Part shown: positions 46,528 through 55,851 of the stretch, one piece after another
Layout: each line of letters starts with the position of its first letter
Numbering within the stretch: position 1 is the first letter of the stretch
From: Chloroherpetonaceae bacterium
GTDB taxonomy: Bacteria > Bacteroidota > Chlorobiia > Chlorobiales > Thermochlorobacteraceae
Direction of reading: 5' to 3'
NCBI GenBank assembly: GCA_025056565.1
Contig: JANWWA010000007.1
Location: 83,793 to 147,792 of the forward strand
Length of the DNA stretch: 64,000 bases
The notes under the pieces: model-generated
The model's database searches: none
The model's input: only the letters and a program-made list of their open reading frames with translations
Told to the model about the DNA's origin: nothing
Translations under genes and position numbers: made by a program

Positions 46528-47468
46528 TGCATCAGCAGAACGTCGGTGTGTTCAAAGCCAATAAGTTTGATTTCTAATTCAAGCGTAATGCCGAATTTTG
46601 CTTTAACGGCTTCACGAGCAAGGTGAATAAGCGCCAGCACGTCTTTGGCGGTTGCATTTTGGACATTCACGATGAAGTTGGCGTGCTTGTCTGAAATTTG
46701 TGCGCCGCCGTGCCGCACCCCTTTCAGCCCACAGGCTTCAATTAGCGCTCCTGCATAACGTGGGTTGCCCGCTTCATCAGGCGGTGGATTTTTGAAAATG
46801 CTGCCTGCATTCGGCAAGCTAAGCGGTTGCGTGGCACGGCGCTTTTCCATCCACGCCTTTCGACGCTGCATGGCCAATTCTTGCTCGGCTGGCGTTAGCC
46901 GTTGAAGACGCATCTCAACTGCCAGAATCACATCGTGCTGCAAATCGGTGTATCGATAGTCATAGTGAATGTCAGCCTTTTGTAGGCGCACAATACGCCC
47001 GTTCCGAATCACTTCGACCCACTCAATAAGGTCAAAAATTTCTCTACCATATGCGCCAGCATTCATCAGCACGGCACCGCCTAAACTGCCCGGCACACCC
47101 GAGAGATTTTCTAAACCGCCCAAGCCACGTTTCAAGGTTTGCATAGCCAGTGCAGGCAGGTCTGCGCCCGCTTCAGCATAGACCGTTTCGCCTTCGATAA
47201 TGACCTTTTCCAAATTGTCGCGCAGCGAGATGACTGCACCACGCACACCCTCGTCGCTGATGAGAATGTTGCTGCCACGACCTAAGACACAGTAAGGCAG
47301 CCCGCGCTCGTAAAAAAAGTTCACCGCTCGAAGCACATCTTCCTTGTCAATTGGTCTTAGGAAAAAATCTGCCTTGCCACCGATTTTGAAGCTGGAGTAT
47401 GGAGCGAGTTCTTCGCCCAAGCGAATTTCTCCGCGCACGGCTCGCACAAGGTCTTCCCGCACAATCAT
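46524..47468 (-). CDS. murB: UDP-N-acetylenolpyruvoylglucosamine reductase
   Basis: FAD enzyme completing UDP-MurNAc synthesis, 314 residues. FAD motifs: YSSFKIGGKADFF, VLGRGSNILISDEG and GLENLSGVPGSLGGAVLMNAGAYG. Catalytic Ser lies in NAGSIFKNPP. It is of the shorter type II form. The start overlaps the stop of the aspartic protease gene (ATGA) and its stop overlaps the ftsQ start. Confidence 0.97.
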   Translation of the reverse strand: MIVREDLVRAVRGEIRLGEELAPYSSFKIGGKADFFLRPIDKEDVLRAVNFFYERGLPYCVLGRGSNILISDEGVRGAVISLRDNLEKVIIEGETVYAEAGADLPALAMQTLKRGLGGLENLSGVPGSLGGAVLMNAGAYGREIFDLIEWVEVIRNGRIVRLQKADIHYDYRYTDLQHDVILAVEMRLQRLTPAEQELAMQRRKAWMEKRRATQPLSLPNAGSIFKNPPPDEAGNPRYAGALIEACGLKGVRHGGAQISDKHANFIVNVQNATAKDVLALIHLAREAVKAKFGITLELEIKLIGFEHTDVLLMQ

Positions 47469-47896
47469 TTCAAGCTCAGTGTTCGAGTTGTGTAGTCAAT
47501 AATGAGTTTATGCCCTTTGAAAAAGGGAAAGCCTAAAATCATCTCAACTTTTCGCTTCGGCGAGATGCCGACGAGGTTAAATTGATTGTGAATCATGGAC
47601 ATATCCATTACTGCGACACGTAAGCGTTTAGCAACCACTTGGTCTAATCGGATTTCATTGACGCGCACAAATTCAATAGAAATGGCGCCGCCAATGCCGT
47701 GTGCACTTTTTTCTTCGCTGGGCACTTCAATTGGCTTGAACTCCATCTCGCTAGCGATGTTCTGCGTGATAACACAGCCCGTTGCGCCTGTGTCGACAAT
47801 AGCAGTTACCAGCCGCGATTTTTTTGCGCCAACAATTTCCGCCTTAACCAAAATGAGCGGCAATTGCCTCGACGCCAGTTGAAATTGAATGGACAT
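47465..47896 (-). CDS. Retropepsin-like aspartic protease
   Basis: A 143-residue single-domain aspartic protease-like protein. The catalytic triad motif is AIVDTGATGCVI (Asp35-Thr36-Gly37). The flap-like region HGIGGAISIEF and the late hydrophobic-Gly motif MILGFPFFKGHKLIIDYTTRTLSL complete the retroviral-type fold. With only one DTG it must dimerise to be active. There is no signal peptide, so it would act in the cytoplasm. It lies inside the dcw cluster: its ATG overlaps the murC stop (TAATG) and its stop overlaps the murB start (ATGA), so it is produced together with peptidoglycan enzymes. Its substrate is unknown. Confidence 0.85.
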   Translation of the reverse strand: MSIQFQLASRQLPLILVKAEIVGAKKSRLVTAIVDTGATGCVITQNIASEMEFKPIEVPSEEKSAHGIGGAISIEFVRVNEIRLDQVVAKRLRVAVMDMSMIHNQFNLVGISPKRKVEMILGFPFFKGHKLIIDYTTRTLSLK

Positions 47897-49341
47897 TAGA
47901 GACTTCGTCCTTGTTTTTTGAGTTCGTCGACCACTTTGTCTGCAAATTTGGTAATGTCGCCTGCACCCATTGTGATAACCATATCGCCTTCCTGTGTGGT
48001 CTCTAAGACCGCTGCCAAAAGCAAGGTTCTATCTGGCACAAAGTGCACACGACGATGGTTTAATTTGGCCAGTTCATCAGCAATTATTTTGCCTGAGACG
48101 GTTGGGAAGTCTTCCTTTTTTTCTCGCGAGGGATAGACTTCCGTGATGAACACCGTGTCAGCTAAGCTGAGCGACGCAGCAAAGTCAGGGGCAAAGTCTC
48201 TGGTGCGCGAATACAGGTGCGGCTGAAAAACGGCAAGCAACCGTCGATTCGGCCAGCCTTGACGCGCTGCGTCCAGTGTGGCACGCACCTCGGTTGGGTG
48301 ATGCGCATAGTCATCGACCACGATAATGCCACTGGTCGGCTTGCACTTGAGCTGAAAGCGCCGCCGCACAGGGTAAAACTGCTGAAGTGCGGCACGAACC
48401 TCTTCGAACGCTAAGCCAATTTCTTCTGCAACGGCTAGTGCGGCAAGTGCATTCTTCACATTGTGCGTGCCGACCGTATGCAGTTCCAGCGTGCCTAACT
48501 CTTTGCCACGATAGCGCACTTTGAAGTAGGTCTCCGTTTGCCGCTGCTCAACACTATGCGCGACATAGTCGCAAGTATCGCTGAGACCGTAGGTAATCAC
48601 CTTCTGCTGAAAGAGATGTGCGATTTCCATAATCGTAAATTCATCGCCGCAACAGACAACGGCCCCGTAGAACGGGACTTTGTTGGCAAACTCTACAAAT
48701 GCAGCCCGCACATCGTTAAGGTCTTTGTAAGTGTCTAAATGCTCCGCTTCAATGTTCGTAATCACCGCAATCGTAGGCGTCAGCTTCAAAAAAGTGCGGT
48801 CGTATTCATCAGCTTCAACAACCATAAAATCACTATCTCCGACAATCGCGCTGCCCTGCATTTGCGTCAGATTCCGGAAGTAATCGGAAATACCGCCGAT
48901 AATGACAGTAGGACTAAGCCCGCACTCCTGCAGCACGACGCCAATCATCGTGGTCGTGGTGGTCTTGCCATGCGTGCCCGCAACGCAGATGCCAATTTTG
49001 TGACGCATCAATTCACCGAGCAGCTCATCGCGCTTGATAACGGGAATGCCACGCAGCCTTGCTTCTACCGTCTCAGGATTGGCCTCGGGATTGACTGCCG
49101 ATGAGTGTGCTACCACATCTGCGCCTGCAATGAACTCCTTGCTATGCCCAATGCTCACCTTAGCGCCAAGTGCCTTGAGCCGTTCTGTAATCTCGCTTTG
49201 CTGCTGGTCGGAGCCGCTGACTTCAAAGCCAAGCCGAAGCAAGACTTCAGCAATAGCACTCATTCCTGCGCCACCGATGCCTACAAGGTGCACATGTGTG
49301 GTGCGTCCTAGTAGGCGGTATTTGATATGTCTTGTCTTCAC
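47896..49341 (-). CDS. murC: UDP-N-acetylmuramate--L-alanine ligase
   Basis: ATP-dependent cytoplasmic ligase adding the first amino acid of the stem peptide, 481 residues. N-terminal Rossmann motif HLVGIGGAGMSAIAEVL, P-loop VAGTHGKTTTTTMIG, EADEYDRTFL, and late motifs VVDDYAHHPTEVRATL and FQPHLYSRT are all as expected. Follows murG by 6 nt. Confidence 0.98.
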   Translation of the reverse strand: MKTRHIKYRLLGRTTHVHLVGIGGAGMSAIAEVLLRLGFEVSGSDQQQSEITERLKALGAKVSIGHSKEFIAGADVVAHSSAVNPEANPETVEARLRGIPVIKRDELLGELMRHKIGICVAGTHGKTTTTTMIGVVLQECGLSPTVIIGGISDYFRNLTQMQGSAIVGDSDFMVVEADEYDRTFLKLTPTIAVITNIEAEHLDTYKDLNDVRAAFVEFANKVPFYGAVVCCGDEFTIMEIAHLFQQKVITYGLSDTCDYVAHSVEQRQTETYFKVRYRGKELGTLELHTVGTHNVKNALAALAVAEEIGLAFEEVRAALQQFYPVRRRFQLKCKPTSGIIVVDDYAHHPTEVRATLDAARQGWPNRRLLAVFQPHLYSRTRDFAPDFAASLSLADTVFITEVYPSREKKEDFPTVSGKIIADELAKLNHRRVHFVPDRTLLLAAVLETTQEGDMVITMGAGDITKFADKVVDELKKQGRSL

Positions 49342-49347
49342 GGCTCG

Positions 49348-50478
49348 CTATTGTGATGCTTTGGTGTCTTCGTTCTGCTCAGCTTGAAATGTTTTTGCCA
49401 AGCGAATGACGCGTTTTGCAATTTTTTCAGCCGCATTAGGCTTAGCATGCTGTTTGGCGTTTGCTCTAAGCAAAGCTTGCTGAGCTTCATCTTCCAGAAG
49501 CGCAAAGACCTTTTGCTTCGCTGCGTCTGTGCGAATGTCTTTATCCAAAATCAGTTCCGCTGCGCCACTTTCAGCTAAGGCTTCGGCATTGTGGAGCTGA
49601 TGGTTGGCGGCAGCAAAAGGATAAGGCACTAAGATGGCTGCAGCCCCAACGTTGCATAGTTCTGCAAGTGTTGAAGCGCCCGCACGACAGAGCACCACAT
49701 CCGCAGCAGAGTAAGCATAGTCCATTCGGTCAATGTAGGCGCCCAGCCAGAGATGCTGGCGTGTGCCAACGCGCGCCGCAATGGCTTCGAAGTCCAATTT
49801 GCCTGTCTGCCAAATCACGTTGAAGCGTAGTAGGGCTTCGCTGAGCCAGCTTTCCAGCGCTTGATTGAGAGAGCGTGCGCCCAAGCTACCACCAAAAACA
49901 AGCAATGTCTTGCGAGTAGCATCTAATCCAAAAAATTGGCAGGCTTGCTCCTTAGGATGCAAAGCCAGCGCCCGAGTCGGATTGCCAGTGACGAACACAT
50001 TATCTTGGTCGAAGTAATCCAGCGATTCCAAGAATGAAAGGTGAACTTCATCAGCATGTTGCGCAAGGAAGCGCGTGGCAAGCCCAGGCTTTGCATTTTG
50101 TTCCTGAATTAGTGTGGGAATTCCCCAGCGCTGCGCTTGCCAGACTACTGGCGCACTGACATAGCCCCCTGTACCAACCACCACATCGGGTTCTTCTTGA
50201 AAGAAAAGCCGCTTGCACTCATTTAGGCTTTCATAGAGGCGAAACGGAAACTGCAAGTTGTCAAAGAACGCTTTGAGTGAAACGCCGCGCCGCAAACTTG
50301 GCGCAGAAATTAGATGCAGCGGGAAGCCTAACTTGGGCACTTCCGTTGCTTCAATGCCGCGTTCTGTGCCTACAAATGAAATGACCGCCTTAGGCTCCAG
50401 CTTCAAGACAGCCTCAGCAATGGCTACGGCAGGATAGAGATGCCCACCTGTGCCCCCGCCCGCAAAAATGATTCTCAT
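49348..50478 (-). CDS. murG: Lipid II synthase MurG
   Basis: Peripheral membrane GlcNAc transferase that converts lipid I to lipid II, 376 residues. Signatures: IFAGGGTGGHLYPAVAIAE, VVGTGGYVSAPVVW, QEQNAKPGLATRFLA, VTGNPTR and VLCRAGASTLAELCNVG. The start overlaps the ftsW stop (ATGA). The C terminus extends a little with a Lys/Gln-rich tail. Confidence 0.98.
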   Translation of the reverse strand: MRIIFAGGGTGGHLYPAVAIAEAVLKLEPKAVISFVGTERGIEATEVPKLGFPLHLISAPSLRRGVSLKAFFDNLQFPFRLYESLNECKRLFFQEEPDVVVGTGGYVSAPVVWQAQRWGIPTLIQEQNAKPGLATRFLAQHADEVHLSFLESLDYFDQDNVFVTGNPTRALALHPKEQACQFFGLDATRKTLLVFGGSLGARSLNQALESWLSEALLRFNVIWQTGKLDFEAIAARVGTRQHLWLGAYIDRMDYAYSAADVVLCRAGASTLAELCNVGAAAILVPYPFAAANHQLHNAEALAESGAAELILDKDIRTDAAKQKVFALLEDEAQQALLRANAKQHAKPNAAEKIAKRVIRLAKTFQAEQNEDTKASQ

Positions 50479-51734
50479 CGCTCGCTTGCATTGACCGCAT
50501 CACTTTTGTAAGCTTTTTTCGCTAACCGCTTGCGCTCACGCGAGATGCTAAGCAGCACGCCTACGCCAAACGCATTGAAAAGCATTGCACTGCCGCCGAA
50601 GCTCACAAATGGCATTGGCAAACCTGTGGTGGGCAAAAGATGACACGCCACACCGGCATTGATGAACGCATAAAGTCCGATTGCCACAGTAATGCCATAG
50701 CCTAAGAACTTGCCAAAGTCGTCCAGTGCGCTTTGTGCAATCAAGACACCACAAGCAACCACGCCCCCAAAGAGCATCAGCAGCACAACCGCACCGATAA
50801 ACCCATACTCTTCTCCGAAGACTGCAAAGATGAAATCGTTGTAAGAAGCAGGCAGAAAAAGCTCACGCTGCTTGCTTGCGCCGATGCCAAGTCCAGTCAG
50901 TCCACCATTCCCCAGTCCGATAAGAGCTTGCTCGATTTGGTAACTGACCTTTTCGCTGCCAGCGCCGATGAAAGCCATCAGTCGCTCTTTGCGATAACCC
51001 ACTAAGGCAAAACTGGCGGCAAGCGGCAAAATAGAAAGCGCCGTTAGGCTCAGGTGTTTTAGGCTTGCACCGGCAATGAAAAGCATTGAAAAACCAATCA
51101 GCATAATGACGACGGCTGTGCTGAAATTCGGCTCGAAAGCCACCAGCGAGCCAATCGTGACAATCACTATTAGCATCGGGTAGTAGGCACGCTCCAAATC
51201 TTTGATATAGGCACGCTTGTCTGCAATCATCGCAGCTAGATGCATAATTAAGGCATACTTGGCAAGGTCAGAGGCTTGAAACTTGAAGCGTCCGTAGCCA
51301 ATCCAGCGCGCTGCCCCGTCAATAACCTTTAGCCCTTTAAGCACAAGCAACGCTGCCAGTAGAAGAATGCTTACGACCAAAACAGGCTTACTAATTTTTT
51401 TCAGCCACTTGTAGTCAAGGCTGCCTACGATGAAGATTACAACCAGTGCCAGCAAGGCGTAAGTTGCTTGCCGCCAGAGAAAGTAGGCTTCGCTTTGAAA
51501 CTTCGTGGCTCCCCAGCCTGCACCGCTGCTGTAGACTGCCAAAACCCCGATGCACATCAGCACGACGACCAAAAGCAGCAGCAGCTTGCCCGCAAGACTT
51601 TCAAAAGTCTTCTCGGGAATCAGGCTGCCAGTAACCCACTGCCCTAGCATACCTGATGCACGCTCACCCTTGCCTGCCGATGTAGCGTCGTCTTTTCCCG
51701 AAAGCGACGGTATGTGGTCGACAATGATTGACAT
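50475..51734 (-). CDS. ftsW: Septal SEDS glycosyltransferase FtsW
   Basis: Polytopic peptidoglycan polymerase of the divisome, 419 residues with about 10 membrane helices after a 45-residue cytoplasmic N terminus. Family motifs visible: GAARWIGYGRFKFQASDLAKYALIM, AFEPNFSTAVVIM and the C-terminal LLPTTGLPMPFVSFGGSAM. It acts with the PASTA-bearing FtsI encoded upstream. It is preceded by a 141-nt gap with a strong hairpin. Confidence 0.96.
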   Translation of the reverse strand: MSIIVDHIPSLSGKDDATSAGKGERASGMLGQWVTGSLIPEKTFESLAGKLLLLLVVVLMCIGVLAVYSSGAGWGATKFQSEAYFLWRQATYALLALVVIFIVGSLDYKWLKKISKPVLVVSILLLAALLVLKGLKVIDGAARWIGYGRFKFQASDLAKYALIMHLAAMIADKRAYIKDLERAYYPMLIVIVTIGSLVAFEPNFSTAVVIMLIGFSMLFIAGASLKHLSLTALSILPLAASFALVGYRKERLMAFIGAGSEKVSYQIEQALIGLGNGGLTGLGIGASKQRELFLPASYNDFIFAVFGEEYGFIGAVVLLMLFGGVVACGVLIAQSALDDFGKFLGYGITVAIGLYAFINAGVACHLLPTTGLPMPFVSFGGSAMLFNAFGVGVLLSISRERKRLAKKAYKSDAVNASER

Positions 51735-51785
51735 ATCGTTAATTGGCTAATAAGTTGCCTTTCCAGTGAAGACCCTCAGCCGATG

Positions 51786-51815
51786 GAGCGGCTCTCTCTC
51801 GAAGAGAGACCGCTC
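51786..51815. repeat. CTC-rich hairpin between murD and ftsW (copy 2)
   Basis: GAGCGG pairs with CCGCTC, and inside it TCTCTC pairs with GAGAGA with one bulged C and a TCGAA loop. No T run follows on either strand. It sits in the only large gap of this part of the dcw cluster, so an RNA-processing or stability element is plausible. The inner part resembles the hairpin after lpxK. Confidence 0.5.
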
Positions 51816-51875
51816 TCGACTGAAGTTGCATCACAATTTGAAGGCTATCAAAGAACAGAACGAAAAACTTTGTAG

Positions 51876-53279
51876 CTACAGACTATTCACAAGGCGCTTG
51901 AACACTTCACCACGCTCTTCAAAGCCGCTGAACATATCAAAGCTGGTGCAAGCAGGTGAAAGCAGAATTGTGTCACCCGCTCGTGCCGCTTTGTAAGCTT
52001 GTCGGACGGCATCGTCCATCGTGTCTACTTTCTGCACGGCAACTTTACTCGAGAATGTCTCATAGATTTTGTCTTTGGACTCACCAATCGCCACAATGCG
52101 CTTCACTTTTTGCTCTACAAGCGGAATGACTTTTGAGTAATCATTGCCTTTGTCACGTCCGCCGAGAATCAGCACAATCGGTGCAGGAATGGTATCTAGC
52201 GCATACCACAGAGCATCGACACTGGTGGATTTTGAATCATTAATGAATTGCACGCCGTCCAATTCTCGGACGAACTCTATGCGATGCTCGACGCCCTGAA
52301 AGCCTTTGATGCTTTCACGGATAGTCTCAGTGCGCACCTCCATAGCGCGAGCGGCTACTGCGGCAGCCAGCGAGTTATAGACATTGTGCTTGCCGCGAAA
52401 ATTGATGTTGTTCGAAATTTCTTCTTCCCTCATCAGAACTTCCTTTTGACCGTTGAGCTTCAAGATGAGATAGCCTGCCTTGAGGTAGCCGCACTCGTCA
52501 AACGACCGACTAAGGTCGCGCTCGAGGCTAATAGGCAGGAAGCGCATCTTTAATTTTTCTCGCACCGATTTCTGACCAAAGTGCTGCCGAAGCGTATCGT
52601 TATCCAGATTCACGACCAGTGCATCGCTCTTGGTCTGCTTTTGATAAATGCGATACTTCGCTGCAGCATAGTCTTCAAAAGTGGCATATCGGTCTAAGTG
52701 ATTGGGCGTGATGTTTGTAATCACAGCAACCTTGGGCTTGTAGGTGTAGCAGTGCTCCAGTTGAAAGCTGCTGGTTTCCACGACAGCGACATCACGCTCT
52801 GTCATTTCATCGACATAGTCTGAGAAAGGCTGACCGATATTGCCGACAGCAAAAGCACGGTATCCCTTTTCCTTTCCATCACGCTCGAAGATGGCTTTGG
52901 CAAGCAGCGTAGTCGTGGTTTTGCCATTCGTGCCTGTGATAGCAACGATCTTTGCCTTGCAAAACCAGCTTGCCATTTCAATTTCGCTGTAGAGCTTGAT
53001 TTTGGCTTTCTCAAGCTCTCTGACCACAGGGGCATTGGAGGGCACGCCCGGACTGATGATACCGAAATCGGCGTCAAAGATTTTTTCCGTATGCCCGCCA
53101 AATTCATACTCAATTTTAAGGCGCTTTAGCTCCGACTCAAGCACAGGGTCTTTAAGCGGTTCTCGCTCCGTAAGAAAAACCTTTGCACCGTGCTGCCTAA
53201 GCAAGCGTGCGGCAGCCAGACCGCTCCGCTTGCCGCCGATTATCACCACATGCTTGCCTTTGACTTCCGTAGCCTTCAT
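51876..53279 (-). CDS. murD: UDP-N-acetylmuramoylalanine--D-glutamate ligase
   Basis: Adds D-Glu to the stem peptide, 467 residues. It starts with a nucleotide-fold ([19 protein letters not shown]), has P-loop [25 protein letters not shown], and [16 protein letters not shown] in the C-terminal domain, with [13 protein letters not shown] near the end. Its start overlaps the mraY stop (ATGA). Confidence 0.97.
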   Translation of the reverse strand: MKATEVKGKHVVIIGGKRSGLAAARLLRQHGAKVFLTEREPLKDPVLESELKRLKIEYEFGGHTEKIFDADFGIISPGVPSNAPVVRELEKAKIKLYSEIEMASWFCKAKIVAITGTNGKTTTTLLAKAIFERDGKEKGYRAFAVGNIGQPFSDYVDEMTERDVAVVETSSFQLEHCYTYKPKVAVITNITPNHLDRYATFEDYAAAKYRIYQKQTKSDALVVNLDNDTLRQHFGQKSVREKLKMRFLPISLERDLSRSFDECGYLKAGYLILKLNGQKEVLMREEEISNNINFRGKHNVYNSLAAAVAARAMEVRTETIRESIKGFQGVEHRIEFVRELDGVQFINDSKSTSVDALWYALDTIPAPIVLILGGRDKGNDYSKVIPLVEQKVKRIVAIGESKDKIYETFSSKVAVQKVDTMDDAVRQAYKAARAGDTILLSPACTSFDMFSGFEERGEVFKRLVNSL

Positions 53280-54382
53280 CGCAGTTTGAGCGTAATTAAA
53301 CTTGTTAGGGCTAAGAGAATCGTAATAATCCAGAATCGAATCACAACCTTCTCTTCTGCCCAGCCTAAGAGCTGAAAATGATGGTGAATCGGCGCCATCT
53401 TAAAGACGCGCCGTCCCTCCCCGTATCGCTTTTTGGTGTATTTGAACCACCCGCGCTGAATAATGACAGAGAGCGTTTCAATGAAAAAGATGCCTGCCAG
53501 TACAGGCAGGAGCAATTCCTTCTTGATCAGTAAAGCAATGACGGCAATCGCACTGCCTAATGCTAATGAGCCTGTGTCACCCATGAAGACCTGTGCGGGA
53601 TGCGCATTGAACCATAGAAAGCCCATACATGCTGCGGCAATTGCCAGTGCCAGAATCGTTACTTCCCCAGCTCCCTCGATATATGTGATGTTGAGGTAAT
53701 TAGCGAACTTGACATTTCCCGTCAGATACGCAAAGCCAGCGAGCGTGAGCACCACAATCGCCGAGCAACCAGCGGCTAAACCATCTAAGCCATCGGTCAA
53801 ATTCACAGCATTTGAAACGGCGGTGATGATGAAGATGCACACAGGGATATAAAAGCCGTTGTAATCAATAAACCAATTTTTGAAAAATGGCACCTCAGTT
53901 TGAGAGAGCAGCACATTAAACTTGGGCACAAGGTAGGTATAGATTGCAACGAATAACCCAAGCGCAATCTGCCCTGCCAGCTTATACCGCTCCGCCAAAC
54001 CCCCTTTGACTTTCTTCACCACTTTGAGGTAGTCATCATAAAAGCCAACCGCACCCATCCACACCACCGAGACCAAGATGAGCCAACTGAATGAATCAGT
54101 TACTTTCGTCCACAGTAGCCCCGCCACGACGATGGAGAGGATGATAATCAATCCGCCCATCGTGGGAATACCAACTTTCTTACGATGCGACTCTGGTGCT
54201 TCCTCTTTGATAGGCTCAATCACTTTCGTCTTCAAGTAATCAATGATTTTCGGACCAAACACCATTGAAACCAGAAACGCTGTAACGGCCGCTGCGCCTG
54301 CTCGGAATGTGATGTAGTTAATCACGCCAAGACCCGGAATGTCGTAGATGTCGTTTAGATATTTGAGCAAGTAATACAGCAT
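53276..54382 (-). CDS. mraY: Phospho-N-acetylmuramoyl-pentapeptide transferase
   Basis: Polytopic enzyme that makes lipid I on undecaprenyl phosphate, 368 residues with about 10 membrane helices. Signatures: [14 protein letters not shown], the metal-binding [23 protein letters not shown], and the late [23 protein letters not shown]. Lies between murF (23 nt) and murD (overlap). Confidence 0.98.
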   Translation of the reverse strand: MLYYLLKYLNDIYDIPGLGVINYITFRAGAAAVTAFLVSMVFGPKIIDYLKTKVIEPIKEEAPESHRKKVGIPTMGGLIIILSIVVAGLLWTKVTDSFSWLILVSVVWMGAVGFYDDYLKVVKKVKGGLAERYKLAGQIALGLFVAIYTYLVPKFNVLLSQTEVPFFKNWFIDYNGFYIPVCIFIITAVSNAVNLTDGLDGLAAGCSAIVVLTLAGFAYLTGNVKFANYLNITYIEGAGEVTILALAIAAACMGFLWFNAHPAQVFMGDTGSLALGSAIAVIALLIKKELLLPVLAGIFFIETLSVIIQRGWFKYTKKRYGEGRRVFKMAPIHHHFQLLGWAEEKVVIRFWIITILLALTSLITLKLR

Positions 54383-54405
54383 GCGGCTGTGCAGTTTAGA
54401 TTTGT

Positions 54406-55851
54406 TTATGCATTCGAAAAGTCTTGCTCTCGCTCTGACAGACCAATGGTGCGCGCCCCTTCTAACAAGGCATTGAGTACTTCTTCCATCTTCATGCCAC
54501 GTGAGCCTTTGAAAAGCACTGCATCACCCTTTTGCACCACTGCCTTTATGGCAGCGACCAAATCACGTTTGCATAGAAAGTGCTGCACCGTTTTCAAGGC
54601 AGCCGCTTCGCAAGCCGCTTTCATTGCTTCGCCATATCCGAAAAGCACATCAATGCCGAGCTGAGTCAAATACTCACCGAGTGCACGGTGCTCAGAAGTG
54701 GTAAAGTCTCCCAGTTCCAGCATATCGCCCAAGACTGCAATACGCTTGCCTTGACAGACCACTGCCCGCAAAGCATCTAAGGCTGCACGCATAGAGTCAG
54801 GGTTGGCGTTGTAAGTGTCATTGATGATGAGCACGCCGTTATGCTCAAAGACAGCCATGCGCTTGAGGGCTGGGTTGATGTCAAAGCGTTCTAAGGCATC
54901 TTTGATGCGCACCAGCGGAATACCAAAGTTGAGTCCAACGGCTGCTGCAGCGAGTGCGTTGAAGACATTGTGCCGCCCGACCAAACGCAGTTGCACAATC
55001 TCTTCGGCATCTTGCGTTGCAAGTTTGAAGGTCGCCGTGCCGTGTTCAGTAAGACGAATGTCTTCTGCCCACACGTCTAATACTTCGCGCCGTGCAGAGT
55101 TACCTGCGCGAACCGTGCCGTAAAGAATCTTCTGCATCACCTTTTCAGCCACTTGGAGCACATTGGGGTCGTCCGCATTGACAAATGCGCTGCCACCTGT
55201 CTGCCCGAGCCACTCGAAAAGTTCGCCTTCAGCTTCTGCGATGGCTTCCACGCTGCCAAAGAACTCAATGTGGGCTTTGCCAATGTTAGTGATAAGCCCA
55301 TGCGTCGGTTCAGCAATAGCACATAGCATGCGCATCTCACCAGCGTGATTGATGCCCATCTCCACGACTGCAATTTCCGTTTGCTCGCGCAAGCCAAAGA
55401 GCGTAATCGGCACGCCAATATGATTGTTGAGATTGCCTTCGGTGGCAACTGTCTCGTAAGTAGAGCGCAAAACCGCTGCTGTCATTTCCTTTGTGGTGGT
55501 TTTGCCACTGCAGCCACCGATGGCCACCACTGGCACTGTAAATTTTCGCCGATAAAGCTGTGCCAGCGTTTGCAACGCACGGAGCACATCTTCCACTACC
55601 AGCAGTTTTTCGAAGAACTCATGCTGATGCACGCGATACCATGCTTCGCTGACAACAGCAAGACGAGCGCCCTTTTGCAACGCCGATTCTACAAAGAGAT
55701 GACCATCGGTGCGCTCACCCTTGAGCGCAAAGAAGATTTCACCGCCTTTAAGAGTACGTGAATCAATCGCAGCTACGGGTGCTACAATTGGCTCAAACGC
55801 TCCAACCAATTTGCCTACAGCTGCCAAGTCTTTTTCAGAAAGACCGACCAC
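54406..55851 (-). CDS. murF: UDP-MurNAc-tripeptide--D-alanyl-D-alanine ligase
   Basis: Adds the D-Ala-D-Ala dipeptide, about 481 residues. P-loop is [18 protein letters not shown], followed by [13 protein letters not shown], the [16 protein letters not shown] block and VLGDMLELG. The frame opens at 55899, but a perfect AGGAGG lies 6 nt before a GTG at 55851 (read [12 protein letters not shown]). I take that GTG as the start: it reduces the overlap with murE from 65 to 17 nt and leaves the Shine-Dalgarno outside the gene. Confidence 0.93.
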   Translation of the reverse strand: MVGLSEKDLAAVGKLVGAFEPIVAPVAAIDSRTLKGGEIFFALKGERTDGHLFVESALQKGARLAVVSEAWYRVHQHEFFEKLLVVEDVLRALQTLAQLYRRKFTVPVVAIGGCSGKTTTKEMTAAVLRSTYETVATEGNLNNHIGVPITLFGLREQTEIAVVEMGINHAGEMRMLCAIAEPTHGLITNIGKAHIEFFGSVEAIAEAEGELFEWLGQTGGSAFVNADDPNVLQVAEKVMQKILYGTVRAGNSARREVLDVWAEDIRLTEHGTATFKLATQDAEEIVQLRLVGRHNVFNALAAAAVGLNFGIPLVRIKDALERFDINPALKRMAVFEHNGVLIINDTYNANPDSMRAALDALRAVVCQGKRIAVLGDMLELGDFTTSEHRALGEYLTQLGIDVLFGYGEAMKAACEAAALKTVQHFLCKRDLVAAIKAVVQKGDAVLFKGSRGMKMEEVLNALLEGARTIGLSEREQDFSNA

